From Candidatus Poseidonia sp. (GTDB lineage: Archaea > Thermoplasmatota > Poseidoniia > Poseidoniales > Poseidoniaceae): a stretch of DNA of 64,000 nucleotides. The stretch lies in NCBI GenBank assembly GCA_030827475.1, contig JAUREJ010000001.1:40139-104138 (forward strand). Reading direction: 5' to 3'. The translations under genes were made by a program, and so were the position numbers. Of this stretch, positions 35,142 to 44,423 are shown one piece after another. The stretch's first letter is position 1, and every line of letters begins with the position of its first letter. A model generated the notes under the pieces. That model had not been told where the DNA came from, made no database searches, and saw only the letters and a list, made by a program, of their open reading frames with translations.

Positions 35142-37811
35142 TCATGCAACGGGCTTGGCAAGTTCACGGAGAACGGTGTGGAGAATGCCTCCGTTTCGAT
35201 AGTATTCAACCTCGACCGGCGTGTCCAACCTGACTTGAGCCTCAAAGGTGGTCTCCGTTCCGTCGGGTGCGGTTGCGGCCACGGTTACCCACTCAAGCGG
35301 CTTGACCCCGTCGGAGAGCGGGATGCTGAAGGATTCGCTTCCGGACAGGCCAAGCGTTTCATGAGTTGTGCCCTCCTTGAACGTTAAGGGCAGCACGCCC
35401 ATGCCGACGAGGTTGGAGCGGTGAATGCGTTCAAACGAGGTCGCGATGACGGCTTTCACACCCAAGAGATAGGTGCCTTTCGCGGCCCAGTCCCGCGACG
35501 ATCCCGTGCCGTATTGGCTTCCTGCGAGAACGATCTTCGGTGCTTTGATTTGGGCTGCATCGTATACGGACATCACCTCGCCGGACTCGTGGTTCAGGGC
35601 AAAACCACCCTCCGTTCCCGGCGCCATTTGATTTCGAATACGGACGTTGGCGAACGTTCCTCGCATCATGATTTCGTGATTCCCACGACGACTCCCAAAG
35701 GAGTTGAAGTCACCGGGCTGGACGCCCCGCTCGGTAAGCCATCCACCCGCAGGCCCGTCGGCAGGGAAAGACCCAGCAGGCGAGATGTGGTCGGTGGTGA
35801 TGGAATCGCCGAGTTTCAACAAGACTTTAGCGCCCTCAATGGCTTGGATGGGAGCGGGTTGGGCAGACAATCCCGAAAAGAAAGTAGGCAAGCGGATGTA
35901 GGTGGAGGCTTCGTCCCAAGGATATAGCGGAGAGGCTTCTGCAGGGATGCTGTTCCATCGAGGTTCATTCATGGCGTCTGCGTAACGTTGCCGGAACATG
36001 TCAGGCGTGATCACTTGCATGGCCTCATGAAGCTCCTCATCCGTTGGCCACACATCGGCGAGCATGACGGGCTGGCCTTCGCTGTCATGGCCCAAAGGCT
36101 CTGAGGTCAAATCCATGTCGAGATTGCCGGCGATGGCGTAAGCGACCACCAGAGGAGGGCTCGCCAAGTACGATGCCTTGACTTTCCCGTGGACGCGACC
36201 CTCAAAGTTCCGATTGCCTGAGAGAACGGAGCCGACGATGAGCCCAGCTTCGTCGATGGCGGCTTCAATCGGTGCATCAAGAGGGCCCGAGTTCCCGATG
36301 CACGTTGTGCAGCCGTAACCAACCGTATGGAAGCCCATGGCGTTCAAGTCATCTTGCAGACCCGTGGCTTCGTAGTATTCCGTCACCACACGGCTGCCCG
36401 GAGCGAGGGAGGTGCGCACCCAAGGTTTGACCTTGAGACCACGCTGGCGGGCCTTTCGAGCCAGCAAACCTGCGGTAAGCATCACGCCGGGATTGGAGGT
36501 GTTTGTGCAGGAGGTGATGGCAGCGATGACCACATCGCCGTGATTGAGATCAAACATTTCCCCGTTCATTTCGACGATGGCGCCTTTGGAAAGGTCCTCC
36601 TTGGCGAGCCCGTGGCCATGGTGGCCGAGTTCGTGCGTGAGGCTCTCAACAAAATGGGATTTCATGTTGTGAAGGTCAACGCGGTCTTGCGGTCGCTTCG
36701 GACCTGCAAGGGCGGGAACGACCTCGTCGAGATTCAACTCAAGGACAGTGGTGTAGGCTTTTTCTTCCGCTCCTTCAGCGTACCAAAGTCCCTGGGCTTT
36801 GGCGTAGGCCTCGACACCGGCAATCGCCCCTTCGTCACGCCCTGTGAGCCTGAGGTATTCAACGGTGCGTTCATCGACGGGGAAGAATCCACACGTGGCG
36901 CCATACTCCGGCGCCATGTTGGCGATGGTGGCACGGTCAGCAAGGGACAACGCCTTCATCCCGGGTCCGAAGAATTCAACGAATTTTCCGACCACACCGT
37001 GATGCCGCAGCATCTCAACGATGCGCAAAGTCATGTCCGTGGCCGTAACGCTGGGGTTGAGGGCCCCTGTCAAGCGGACACCAACAACATCAGGGGCCAG
37101 CATGTAGATGGGTTGACCGAGCATGACCGCTTCGGCCTCAATTCCACCAACCCCCCAGCCGAGCACGCCCAACCCGTTGACCATCGTCGTGTGGGAATCG
37201 GTTCCGACCAGCGTGTCGGCGAGCCAGACGCCTTCTTCTTGACGCGCCACGGTGGCCAAAAATTCGAGGTTCACTTGGTGGACGATGCCGCGTGAAGGAG
37301 GGACGGCTTGGAAGTTTGCAAGCGATTGTTGGCCCCACTTGAGGAAAGTGTAGCGCTCCATGTTGCGATGGTATTCAATATCGAGGTTCATGTCGAGCGC
37401 ATCGCTGTGGGCTCCTGAAATGTCGACTTGAACGGAGTGGTCAATGACCAGATCGACGGGCACTTGGGGGTTGACCTTCTTAGGGTCGCCACCCATTTCC
37501 ACCATTGCGTCCCTCAAAGCGGCCAAGTCAACCACGGCAGGCACACCGGTGAAGTCTTGCAAAATCACGCGAGACGGGCGGAAAGGAATCTCGGTGCGCT
37601 CGCCGTCGGGTGTCCACGCAGCAATCCGTTTGATGTCGTCTTCGGTGATCAGAAAGCCGTCGTTGCCCCGAAGCGCACCCTCAAGCAAAATCCGAACGGA
37701 GTATGGGAGGTGGTCGATGTGTATGCCGGCGGCATCCAGAGCATCAAGCGCAAAATAGTCGCCACCAACATCGAGGGTTCGTCGGGCTTGAAAGGGGTCC
37801 AGCGTCGCCAT
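35142..37811 (-). CDS. acnA: Aconitate hydratase (AcnA/IRP type)
   Basis: Interconverts citrate and isocitrate in the TCA cycle using a [4Fe-4S] cluster. The length of 889 residues fits AcnA. The cluster cysteines lie in TSCTNTSNP and [10 protein letters not shown]. The substrate-binding arginine region is [14 protein letters not shown] and the swivel-domain motif [11 protein letters not shown] is present. Residues 90-200 contain [16 protein letters not shown] and [12 protein letters not shown], both AcnA hallmarks. It starts at ATG 37811, without a strong ribosome binding site but just after a hairpin (37817-37830). It follows the cyclophilin gene. Confidence 0.97.
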   Translation of the reverse strand: MATLDPFQARRTLDVGGDYFALDALDAAGIHIDHLPYSVRILLEGALRGNDGFLITEDDIKRIAAWTPDGERTEIPFRPSRVILQDFTGVPAVVDLAALRDAMVEMGGDPKKVNPQVPVDLVIDHSVQVDISGAHSDALDMNLDIEYHRNMERYTFLKWGQQSLANFQAVPPSRGIVHQVNLEFLATVARQEEGVWLADTLVGTDSHTTMVNGLGVLGWGVGGIEAEAVMLGQPIYMLAPDVVGVRLTGALNPSVTATDMTLRIVEMLRHHGVVGKFVEFFGPGMKALSLADRATIANMAPEYGATCGFFPVDERTVEYLRLTGRDEGAIAGVEAYAKAQGLWYAEGAEEKAYTTVLELNLDEVVPALAGPKRPQDRVDLHNMKSHFVESLTHELGHHGHGLAKEDLSKGAIVEMNGEMFDLNHGDVVIAAITSCTNTSNPGVMLTAGLLARKARQRGLKVKPWVRTSLAPGSRVVTEYYEATGLQDDLNAMGFHTVGYGCTTCIGNSGPLDAPIEAAIDEAGLIVGSVLSGNRNFEGRVHGKVKASYLASPPLVVAYAIAGNLDMDLTSEPLGHDSEGQPVMLADVWPTDEELHEAMQVITPDMFRQRYADAMNEPRWNSIPAEASPLYPWDEASTYIRLPTFFSGLSAQPAPIQAIEGAKVLLKLGDSITTDHISPAGSFPADGPAGGWLTERGVQPGDFNSFGSRRGNHEIMMRGTFANVRIRNQMAPGTEGGFALNHESGEVMSVYDAAQIKAPKIVLAGSQYGTGSSRDWAAKGTYLLGVKAVIATSFERIHRSNLVGMGVLPLTFKEGTTHETLGLSGSESFSIPLSDGVKPLEWVTVAATAPDGTETTFEAQVRLDTPVEVEYYRNGGILHTVLRELAKPVA

Positions 37812-37816
37812 GATTC

Positions 37817-37830
37817 GTGGGAAAACCCAC
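37817..37830. promoter_or_regulatory. Perfect inverted repeat just upstream of acnA
   Basis: GTGGG-AAAA-CCCAC is a perfect five-base inverted repeat six bases before the acnA ATG, in the 78-base gap after the cyclophilin stop. It could be an operator, an mRNA hairpin at the start site or part of a terminator; nothing distinguishes these. Confidence 0.4.
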
Positions 37831-37889
37831 CCGTCTATGAAGAAAACCCCCTTGCCGTTTCACCCCAACCGGGCGAAGTCGCTTCACCT

Positions 37890-38900
37890 TCACCAGAATT
37901 GGTACCAAGGCGTTGTTTCTGAGCCCACGAAGGTGGCCTTCACCAGCTTGACGTCCTGCACCGGCTTGTCGTTGGCGCCGGTATCGGTGTGGGAGATCGC
38001 GGTGACGAGGTCGCAGCCTTCGGTCACCTTACCGAACACCGTGTGGACACCGTCAAGCCAGTTTGGACCGTTTCCGTTGTTGCTGTCTTCTGGAATCAGG
38101 AAGAATTGGCTGCCACCGGTGTTGGGGGCGCTGGTTTTCGCCATGGAGATGGTGCACACTTCGTGAAGCAGGCCGTTGCCGGCTTCGTCCGGAACGGTGT
38201 AGAGGGTCTGGTCGCAATCCGCCTCTGCTGCACTGTTCCCGTTGCAGTAGCCAAACCACTTGGCTGCATGGCCGCCGGTCCCGTCTCCTTTGGTGAAATC
38301 GCCGCCTTGTATCATGAAGTCATCGATGACCCGGTGAAAGATGGTGTCGTCGTAACGACCCTGTTCAACGAGGAGTTTGAAGTTCTCAACGTGAACGGGG
38401 GCGTCGTCAGGATACAGTTCAATGGTGATGACGCCCGTTGAACCGCTGCCCCACGACATCTCAAGTTGCACGATGTCGGTGGTCGTGTCGGTTTGGTTGG
38501 CGAGGTTGATGCCAGCGAGCACCAAAACGCCAGCGAGGAAGATGGCGACGATACCGGCGGGCGTTGGCGTGCCATCGTTGAGCAAACGAGGGAAGTTGGT
38601 CTCGCTGATGCGCTTGTCCTGCATCTCGTTGAGCAGGTCGTTGTAGAGGCTGCCCGCCTTTTTGTCCCGAGGGTTCTTTTTGGTCGCTTCGCGAAGCAAG
38701 GAGGCGGCCTTTCTGTACGTGCCTCGGTTGTGTCCGTTCTTTGCTTCAACCCATGTGGCATGACCGGCCAAGCGTAGCGTGGTGGCCTCCGAACCATCGG
38801 GGTCGGTCTCTCGAAGAATCTTGAGCGCCGCATCGCCTTTTCCTTTGGCGATGGCCTTCTCGGCTTTGTCCCAAGCCGTTGACAATTTGTCGTCCGCCAT
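37890..38900 (-). CDS. Membrane-anchored cyclophilin-type peptidyl-prolyl isomerase
   Basis: A 336-residue protein. The first ~110 residues are helical and cytoplasmic, with a TPR-like pattern (AWDKAEKAIAKGKGDAALKILRE). One membrane helix follows (AGIVAIFLAGVLVLAGINLA), then an outward-facing cyclophilin domain: VITIELYPDDAPVHVENF, YDDTIFHRVIDDFMIQGGDF, GGSQFFL and HTVFGKV are the standard landmarks, including the catalytic Arg (FHRV) and Gln. An insertion of about 25 residues containing two cysteines (GYCNGNSAAEADC) is unusual. The ATG at 38900 is preferred to the TTG at 38915. It likely assists folding of secreted proteins, which fits the many surface proteins here. Confidence 0.92.
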   Translation of the reverse strand: MADDKLSTAWDKAEKAIAKGKGDAALKILRETDPDGSEATTLRLAGHATWVEAKNGHNRGTYRKAASLLREATKKNPRDKKAGSLYNDLLNEMQDKRISETNFPRLLNDGTPTPAGIVAIFLAGVLVLAGINLANQTDTTTDIVQLEMSWGSGSTGVITIELYPDDAPVHVENFKLLVEQGRYDDTIFHRVIDDFMIQGGDFTKGDGTGGHAAKWFGYCNGNSAAEADCDQTLYTVPDEAGNGLLHEVCTISMAKTSAPNTGGSQFFLIPEDSNNGNGPNWLDGVHTVFGKVTEGCDLVTAISHTDTGANDKPVQDVKLVKATFVGSETTPWYQFW

Positions 38901-39065
38901 GAAAAGCCCAAGCAAAGTTTGGTTTTGAGCCCTGCCCTTCCAACCTCAGCCGGAGGCACCAGCAGAACGAAGTGGAGTGAATGGGGGGGCAACATGTTGA
39001 AAGGGTGCATGCGAACCCCAACCGGTAAGGACGCACCTACCGTTCCTGAAAAGAGGATGTTTTGT

Positions 39066-40856
39066 ATGGGCACCATCATCAACGACTTCACCATCAACAT
39101 CGCTACTGCGAACGGAACGGGGTCGCAATCCGCCAACCTCATTCTCTTGCAATCGCTCTTTGAAATGGGCGTCCCCGTGAGCGGGAAGAACCTCTTTCCG
39201 TCCAACATTTCTGGCCTCCCAACATGGTACATCGTTCGCCTCTCGGACAAAGGCTACCAAGCACCCGGCGACCGAACCCACATCCAAGTTCTCGTCAATC
39301 CAGCAACATGGGACGAGGACCTCGCAGCCCTTGAGCCGGGTTCCGTCGTCATCTGGAACAGCGACACGAAAGGGATGACCGTGGAACGAGACGATGTTGT
39401 GTCCTACCCGGTTCCAATGAGCACCTTGGCCCGGAAGATCAACCCCAAAATCGCAAAACTCGTCACCAACATCATCTACGTGGGTGTTCTTGCTGAATTG
39501 CTCGGCATCGACCAAACCTGTTTGGAGGCGGCGGTCTCCAAGCAGTTCAAAGGCAAGGCATCGGCTGTTGAACTCAACATCACGGCGCTCGGTCTTGGAA
39601 GGGAACACTGCAGGGAGGAGTTGACCAAGGAGGACCCCTATGCGGTCGAGGCAAGGGAAGTCAAGAAGCCTCAGTTTTTCATCGAAGGCAATGAAGCAGC
39701 CGCTCTTGGCGCTCATTACGGCGGTGTGCAACTTTTGGCTTGGTACCCCATCACGCCCTCCTCTTCGCTTGCTGAAGGCATCATCAACTACATTCCACGC
39801 CTGCGAACCGACGATGATGGAAAGGCCACGATGGCCGTCATCCAAGCCGAGGACGAACTCGCTGCTGCCGGCATGGTGCTCGGTGCAGGTTGGGCCGGCG
39901 GACGAGGCATGACCGCAACCTCCGGTCCGGGCATCTCCCTGATGCAGGAATTCATCGGGTTGGCGTATTTCGCCGAAGTCCCCTCGGTCTTTTGGGATGT
40001 GACTCGGGTCGGGCCCTCAACGGGGCTACCAACCCGAACCCAACAATCCGACATCGCCATGCTCTACGAGGGCAGTCACGGCGACACCCAACACATCGTG
40101 CTCATTCCAGGAACGGTTGAAGAGTGCTTTGAATTCGGCTGGCGTGCATTTGACTACGCTGAGCGCTTCCAAACGCCCGTTTTCGGCATGAGCGACCTCG
40201 ATTTGGGGATGAACCGCTGGGCGTGCGGCGGCTTCACCTATCCGGACGTTCCCATGGACCGCGGAAAAGTTGTTCGTGAACAAGACGTGTTTGATGCCTT
40301 CGAAACCTTCGGACGCTACCTTGATGTGGACGGCGATGGCATTCCATACCGCACCCTTCCGGGTTCAGGCATGGCCCCGATTCTCTATCGAGGTACCGGT
40401 CACAACCCCATGGGCGTGTATTCGGAAAAGCCAGAGGACTACTACAACCTCATGCAACGCCTGCGAATGAAGATTGACGGCGCTCGTGACGCCCTCCCCG
40501 CACCGGTATTGCGTGAGGAGGCTGAATGCGAAGTGGGCATCGTCTTCTTGGGAAGCATGGAAAATTCCATCCAAGAAATCGACGACATCCTCGAAGAAAC
40601 CGGCTTGAAGGTCAGCCAGTGCCGTGTTCGTGCTCTGCCCTTCCATTCAGAAGTTGAATCCTTCATTCGCCGTCATGAAACCGTCATCGTTCTTGAGATC
40701 AACCGAGATGGACAACTCTACGGCATTCTGCGCCGAGAGCTCCCCAACGATTTGGTCACCAAGGTTCATTCCGTAGCGTACTCCGACGGTATGCCACCTC
40801 GCGCTCGCATCTACGCCGAACGCATCAAGGCAACCCTTGAGGAGGTGAAACAATGA
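39066..40856 (+). CDS. korA: 2-oxoacid:ferredoxin oxidoreductase, fused gamma-alpha subunit
   Basis: Part of the enzyme that oxidatively decarboxylates a 2-oxoacid (probably 2-oxoglutarate) to acyl-CoA while reducing ferredoxin. Residues 1-190 are the gamma domain (GTGSQSANLILLQSLFEMGV; FPSNISGLPTWY). The alpha domain then starts at about 200 with EGNEAAALGA, followed by the family motif WYPITPSSS and TSGPGISLMQEF. The 596 residues match other fused KorA proteins. ATG 39066 follows GAGGATG; the track start at 38919 is too early. The stop overlaps the korB start (ATGA). Confidence 0.93.
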   Translation: MGTIINDFTINIATANGTGSQSANLILLQSLFEMGVPVSGKNLFPSNISGLPTWYIVRLSDKGYQAPGDRTHIQVLVNPATWDEDLAALEPGSVVIWNSDTKGMTVERDDVVSYPVPMSTLARKINPKIAKLVTNIIYVGVLAELLGIDQTCLEAAVSKQFKGKASAVELNITALGLGREHCREELTKEDPYAVEAREVKKPQFFIEGNEAAALGAHYGGVQLLAWYPITPSSSLAEGIINYIPRLRTDDDGKATMAVIQAEDELAAAGMVLGAGWAGGRGMTATSGPGISLMQEFIGLAYFAEVPSVFWDVTRVGPSTGLPTRTQQSDIAMLYEGSHGDTQHIVLIPGTVEECFEFGWRAFDYAERFQTPVFGMSDLDLGMNRWACGGFTYPDVPMDRGKVVREQDVFDAFETFGRYLDVDGDGIPYRTLPGSGMAPILYRGTGHNPMGVYSEKPEDYYNLMQRLRMKIDGARDALPAPVLREEAECEVGIVFLGSMENSIQEIDDILEETGLKVSQCRVRALPFHSEVESFIRRHETVIVLEINRDGQLYGILRRELPNDLVTKVHSVAYSDGMPPRARIYAERIKATLEEVKQ

Positions 40857-41899
40857 GCGAAGAGCCTGCACGAGCCATCAAGCTCAACGTCATCAACGAA
40901 CCAAAGGACAGTTACACCGGCGGTCCATCCTCGCTCTGCCCTGGCTGCGGCCACGACCAGATTTCAACCGTCATCATCAACGCTGCTTGGGAGAACGGCA
41001 TCGAGCCTCACCGCATCGCAAAGATGTCGGGCATCGGGTGTTCTTCGAAAACACCGGCATACTACCTCGGGCAATCGCACGGTTTCAACACCGTCCACGG
41101 CCGAATGCCCTCCGTCACCACCGGGGCCTACGCTGTGAACAAGGACCTCCTCTACCTCGGAGTTTCCGGTGATGGTGATTCAGCATCCATCGGCATCGGC
41201 CAATTGATTCACGCCATCCGCCGAAACGTGGACATGGTCTACATCATCGAAAACAACGGCGTGTACGGGTTGACCAAGGGCCAGTATTCGGCGACCGCTG
41301 ACATCGGCTCGAAGAAAAAGAAGGGCCCTACAAACGAAACCCAGCCCATCGATCTCTGTGCGTTGGCCATCAACTTGGGATGCACCTTTGTCGCCCGCTC
41401 TTTCTCGGGTTCAAAGAAACAACTCACCTCGTTGATCAAAGCGGCGATGTCGCACAAAGGCTTCGCCCTGATCGACGTCATTTCACCGTGCGTGACCTTC
41501 AACAACAACGATGAATCCATGCGTTCTTACAGTTATGTCAAGGAAAACGAGGTCACCTTGCACATGGCAGATTACATCCCCCACTTCAACCCGGTCGAAG
41601 AAATCGAAGTTCCTGAAGGTCACTTCAAGGACATCACGCTGCACGACGGGTCTACGATTCGTCTCGAAACCATCTCGGAAGAACACGACCCGGGCGATGC
41701 CATGGCGGCCCTCAGCGCACTCCACGCTGCAGAGTCCGACGGGAAGCACGTGACCGGGTTGCTCTATTTCGACGCTTCAAAGCCATCGCTCGTCGAAGAC
41801 CTGGGGTTGGTGGACGAGGCTCTGCTCGACGTTCCCGATGAGGTTTTGCGTCCGAATCAAGCCTCTCTTGACGCCTTGAATGCCGAATTTTTGTCCTGA
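40853..41899 (+). CDS. korB: 2-oxoacid:ferredoxin oxidoreductase beta subunit
   Basis: Thiamine-diphosphate-binding subunit of 348 residues. CPGCGHD, GIGCSS and a later conserved Cys (SPCVTF) match the cysteines that hold the [4Fe-4S] cluster. The ThDP-Mg motif is GDGDSASIG...NNGVYGLTKGQ. ATG 40853 overlaps the korA stop. No separate delta (ferredoxin) subunit is encoded here, as is usual for the two-subunit KorAB enzymes of aerobic archaea and bacteria. Together with aconitase and SDH it covers the oxidative TCA branch. Confidence 0.95.
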   Translation: MSEEPARAIKLNVINEPKDSYTGGPSSLCPGCGHDQISTVIINAAWENGIEPHRIAKMSGIGCSSKTPAYYLGQSHGFNTVHGRMPSVTTGAYAVNKDLLYLGVSGDGDSASIGIGQLIHAIRRNVDMVYIIENNGVYGLTKGQYSATADIGSKKKKGPTNETQPIDLCALAINLGCTFVARSFSGSKKQLTSLIKAAMSHKGFALIDVISPCVTFNNNDESMRSYSYVKENEVTLHMADYIPHFNPVEEIEVPEGHFKDITLHDGSTIRLETISEEHDPGDAMAALSALHAAESDGKHVTGLLYFDASKPSLVEDLGLVDEALLDVPDEVLRPNQASLDALNAEFLS

Positions 41900-41917
41900 T
41901 GGGGGGGTTCTTACCAT

Positions 41918-41930
41918 CCCCTTATAGGGG
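41918..41930. promoter_or_regulatory. CCCCTTATAGGGG palindrome between korB and next gene
   Basis: A perfect inverted repeat with a TTATA centre lies 19 bases after the korB stop and 21 bases before the next ATG. It may be a TATA box embedded in an operator-like palindrome or a short hairpin. A good ribosome binding site (AAGGAAAGG) follows for the downstream gene. Confidence 0.45.
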
Positions 41931-41951
41931 AGCAGGTCAAGAAGGAAAGGT

Positions 41952-42842
41952 ATGGTTGAACCCGTGACCACAGTAACCAGCGTTGGTCTCGGCTCCGCAG
42001 GTTTGTACATTTTCGGGCGTTATTGGAAACGACGGAACACCCGGCTAAGAGCTCTTGCACTCGCTGAAAAATACAGCACCAAGACACGCATTGGCGCCCA
42101 TCAAGGTCGAATGCGTCTGCTGGTCAATTTGCCGCAGGTAGGAGAAGTACCGACAAACGAGCAAACTGCGTGGCGAGAGCGTGAAGAGCGACGGAACCGG
42201 AACATCATGGAACTTGATCTCATCCACCCCGTTTCCGAAATCGACGCACCTGGGGACGAGGAGGACCAAGCGCCAAACGACGAGGAACGCCTTTTGGAAC
42301 TGGACGCGCGTTCATCTTGGATCGAATCCAACGAACCGCCGATGAATCAACACGCTGCCTTGGTCGCAGAAGAACAACTCGGCAGCGGTGTCGTCGTTGC
42401 AGAAAATAGCGATGAAGAACTCGAGGTGAACATCGACGAGCGCCTTGAGCGTGAAGGCGGGTCATCAGGGGTGGTTCAAATCTCGCTGGCATGGGACGAT
42501 TACAACGATTTGGACTTGCACGTGTTTTGTCCATCGGGTGAGCGCATCTACTTCAACAACAAAAAAAGCGATTGCGGCGGTGATTTGGATGTTGATATGA
42601 ACGTTCGACCGGTCTCGAACACGCCGGTGGAAAACGTCGTTTGGAAGGAACAAGCCCCGTTGGGTCCATACAAAATCGGCGTCCACTTCTACAAACATCA
42701 CAAAAAGGGACGAACGAAGCGAACCTGCTCCTACCGTCTTCGCGTCGTCACGCACGGACGCAGCAGGGAATACATTGGGAAAATCAAGTACGGCGAGGCC
42801 ATGCAAATGGTCACGTCTTTCTCCCTAGAAGAGGCTCCCTAA
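41952..42842 (+). CDS. DUF2135-like (YfaP-type) domain protein with N-terminal membrane segment
   Basis: A 296-residue protein. A short hydrophobic segment at residues 8-24 (TSVGLGSAGLYIFGRYW) precedes a basic stretch. An acidic linker of about 100 residues follows, and the C-terminal ~120 residues resemble DUF2135: LAWDDYNDLDLHVFCPSGERIYFNN, CGGDLDVDMN, PYKIGVHFY. The DxDxHV motif and GGxLDVD are the typical landmarks; in bacteria such domains are often paired with vWA proteins. The stop TAA overlaps the opposite-strand kinase stop in CTAA. Localisation and role are unclear. Confidence 0.75.
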   Translation: MVEPVTTVTSVGLGSAGLYIFGRYWKRRNTRLRALALAEKYSTKTRIGAHQGRMRLLVNLPQVGEVPTNEQTAWREREERRNRNIMELDLIHPVSEIDAPGDEEDQAPNDEERLLELDARSSWIESNEPPMNQHAALVAEEQLGSGVVVAENSDEELEVNIDERLEREGGSSGVVQISLAWDDYNDLDLHVFCPSGERIYFNNKKSDCGGDLDVDMNVRPVSNTPVENVVWKEQAPLGPYKIGVHFYKHHKKGRTKRTCSYRLRVVTHGRSREYIGKIKYGEAMQMVTSFSLEEAP

Positions 42843-43588
42843 TCGAGATGGTTTGAAGCCACCCAAAGGGCGGCTCCGAGGGGCCCGGCATCGTTCGCCA
42901 GCGTGGCCCTCACGAGTCCGGCCCGGGTGGTCAACAGAGGGGTGAGGGTGGACCAGTGTTCGGTGATCCCTCCGCTGACTACAACGAGGTCGGGACGAAT
43001 TCGGCCCTCGAGGAAAGAAAGTCCCTCCTGAAAGCGTTCTGACCACGCCTGAAGCGTGAGGTTTTCGGCTTGACGAACTTGCCCGGACAGATGCTCTTCG
43101 AGCACCCCCTCACGGGAGGGATGAGGCAGCCGTCCGTATTCTAAATTGGGCACCAAAACCCCGTTCTGATGGACGGTGGTTCCAAGCCCCGTACCCACCG
43201 TGAGGGTCAACACGCAAGCATGATCGCCGTGGCTTGCACCAAAGCGTCGCTCACCCTCGGCGGCAGCGTCGGCGTCGTTCAGCATGGAAAACTGACCGCC
43301 GTGAAAAGGCGAAAGAGCCGCTTCCACATCCACCTCGCACCAAGCCCTTCCGAGGTTGGGGGCCGTTTGGATGAGGTTGTTCACAACCGCACCCGGAAAT
43401 CCAAGACCGATTGGCCCGTTCCAACCCAGGCCCTCCAGCGCTTCACCGATCTGAAGAAGCACATCGTCAGGGTGAAGGGAAGCACGGTGTTGAAAGGACA
43501 GAAGAGGACCTGTCCGCTGTCCCGTAGCGATGTCGTACACCCCGACGCGGAACCCGCTTCCGCCGAGGTCAATCCCCACCGCTTTCAC
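42839..43588 (-). CDS. ppgK: ROK-family kinase, probable polyphosphate glucokinase
   Basis: A 249-residue sugar kinase. The N-terminal phosphate-1 motif AVGIDLGGSGFRVGVYD, the catalytic Asp region LNDADAAAEGE, the phosphate-2 motif LTVGTGLGTTV and the adenosine motif VVSGGIT occur in order. The short length and LTVGTGLGTTV resemble polyphosphate glucokinase rather than long ROK repressors/kinases; zinc-binding CxCGxxGC is absent, as in PPGK. The start is GTG 43588, five bases after GAGGTGA; the track ORF to 43780 is too long. It follows the HAD phosphatase by four bases, so the two form an operon. Confidence 0.82.
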   Translation of the reverse strand: MKAVGIDLGGSGFRVGVYDIATGQRTGPLLSFQHRASLHPDDVLLQIGEALEGLGWNGPIGLGFPGAVVNNLIQTAPNLGRAWCEVDVEAALSPFHGGQFSMLNDADAAAEGERRFGASHGDHACVLTLTVGTGLGTTVHQNGVLVPNLEYGRLPHPSREGVLEEHLSGQVRQAENLTLQAWSERFQEGLSFLEGRIRPDLVVVSGGITEHWSTLTPLLTTRAGLVRATLANDAGPLGAALWVASNHLD

Positions 43589-43592
43589 GGCA

Positions 43593-44357
43593 TCACCTCT
43601 TGGCGGCGATTGCCTGCAAAATGGCCTCCACCAGCGGAGGAAAGGTCTCACCGTGATGATGGGGGGAGACGACGTCGGCTGCTGCCTGTACCTCCTCGAA
43701 CGCCCCCCCAACCGCAACGGACCAACCCGCCGAGGCGAACATGGAAAGATCGTTGGGTGCATCGCCCACAGCCAAGGCATCGCTAAGCACCCACCCCATG
43801 CGTCCGAACAACGCCTCCAGCCCTTGCCCTTTGCTCAAACAGGGGTCCATGAGGTGGATGGCAAAACCGGTCCGGACAACGCTCAAATCAACCCATGCGC
43901 TGGTTGCAAGCTCGCTTTCAATGGCATGAAGGTCTTCGTCTGGGTGCAAACACCACTCGCTTTCTCTCCACGTATTGGTGGCGATGCCCGAGCTGTCAAG
44001 TCCCGGTATTCGCGAAGCCAGCCATTCCGCTGCTTCTTTGGCTGACCGGCCAGATGCTCGAATCACCGGCTCGTTCCATTCGGGGTGCCAGAGAACCCCG
44101 CCGTTTTCGCAACACATCGGTCCGCTCAAACCGATGAAGCGCCACAGCCCGTAGGCCACCGGGCGCACGTTTCCGGTAGCGAGAACCACCGGCACCCCGT
44201 GCGCTTCAAGGGAACGCAAGGCCTCGACTGCGGCGAGGGAGAGGACCTTGTTGCCGTCGGTTACGGTTCCGTCAATGTCGATGACGACCACCTTGGGCAT
44301 CCATCCATCGGGGAGCCACTGCATAACGCGGGTGAGTTGACGGACGAGGATGAACAT
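43593..44357 (-). CDS. HAD-superfamily phosphatase, phosphoglycolate phosphatase-like
   Basis: A 254-residue HAD hydrolase of the Cof/archaeal PGPase type. Motif I is VVVIDIDGTVTDGN, motif II lies at VVLATGN, Lys at LSKGQGLEAL, and motif III/IV at AVGDAPNDLSMF. Archaeal phosphoglycolate phosphatases and sucrose/mannosyl-glycerate phosphatases share this layout, so the substrate is not certain. Internal starts at 44324 and 44300 (MPKVVVIDIDG) are possible, which would remove a 19-residue leader. Co-transcribed with the glucokinase-like gene; divergent from the P-type ATPase. Confidence 0.82.
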   Translation of the reverse strand: MFILVRQLTRVMQWLPDGWMPKVVVIDIDGTVTDGNKVLSLAAVEALRSLEAHGVPVVLATGNVRPVAYGLWRFIGLSGPMCCENGGVLWHPEWNEPVIRASGRSAKEAAEWLASRIPGLDSSGIATNTWRESEWCLHPDEDLHAIESELATSAWVDLSVVRTGFAIHLMDPCLSKGQGLEALFGRMGWVLSDALAVGDAPNDLSMFASAGWSVAVGGAFEEVQAAADVVSPHHHGETFPPLVEAILQAIAAKR

Positions 44358-44423
44358 TCGCCTTCAGGTGATTTGAACCGATAAAGTGCGAGGATTGATG
44401 AACACCCAACATCACCCCGAGGC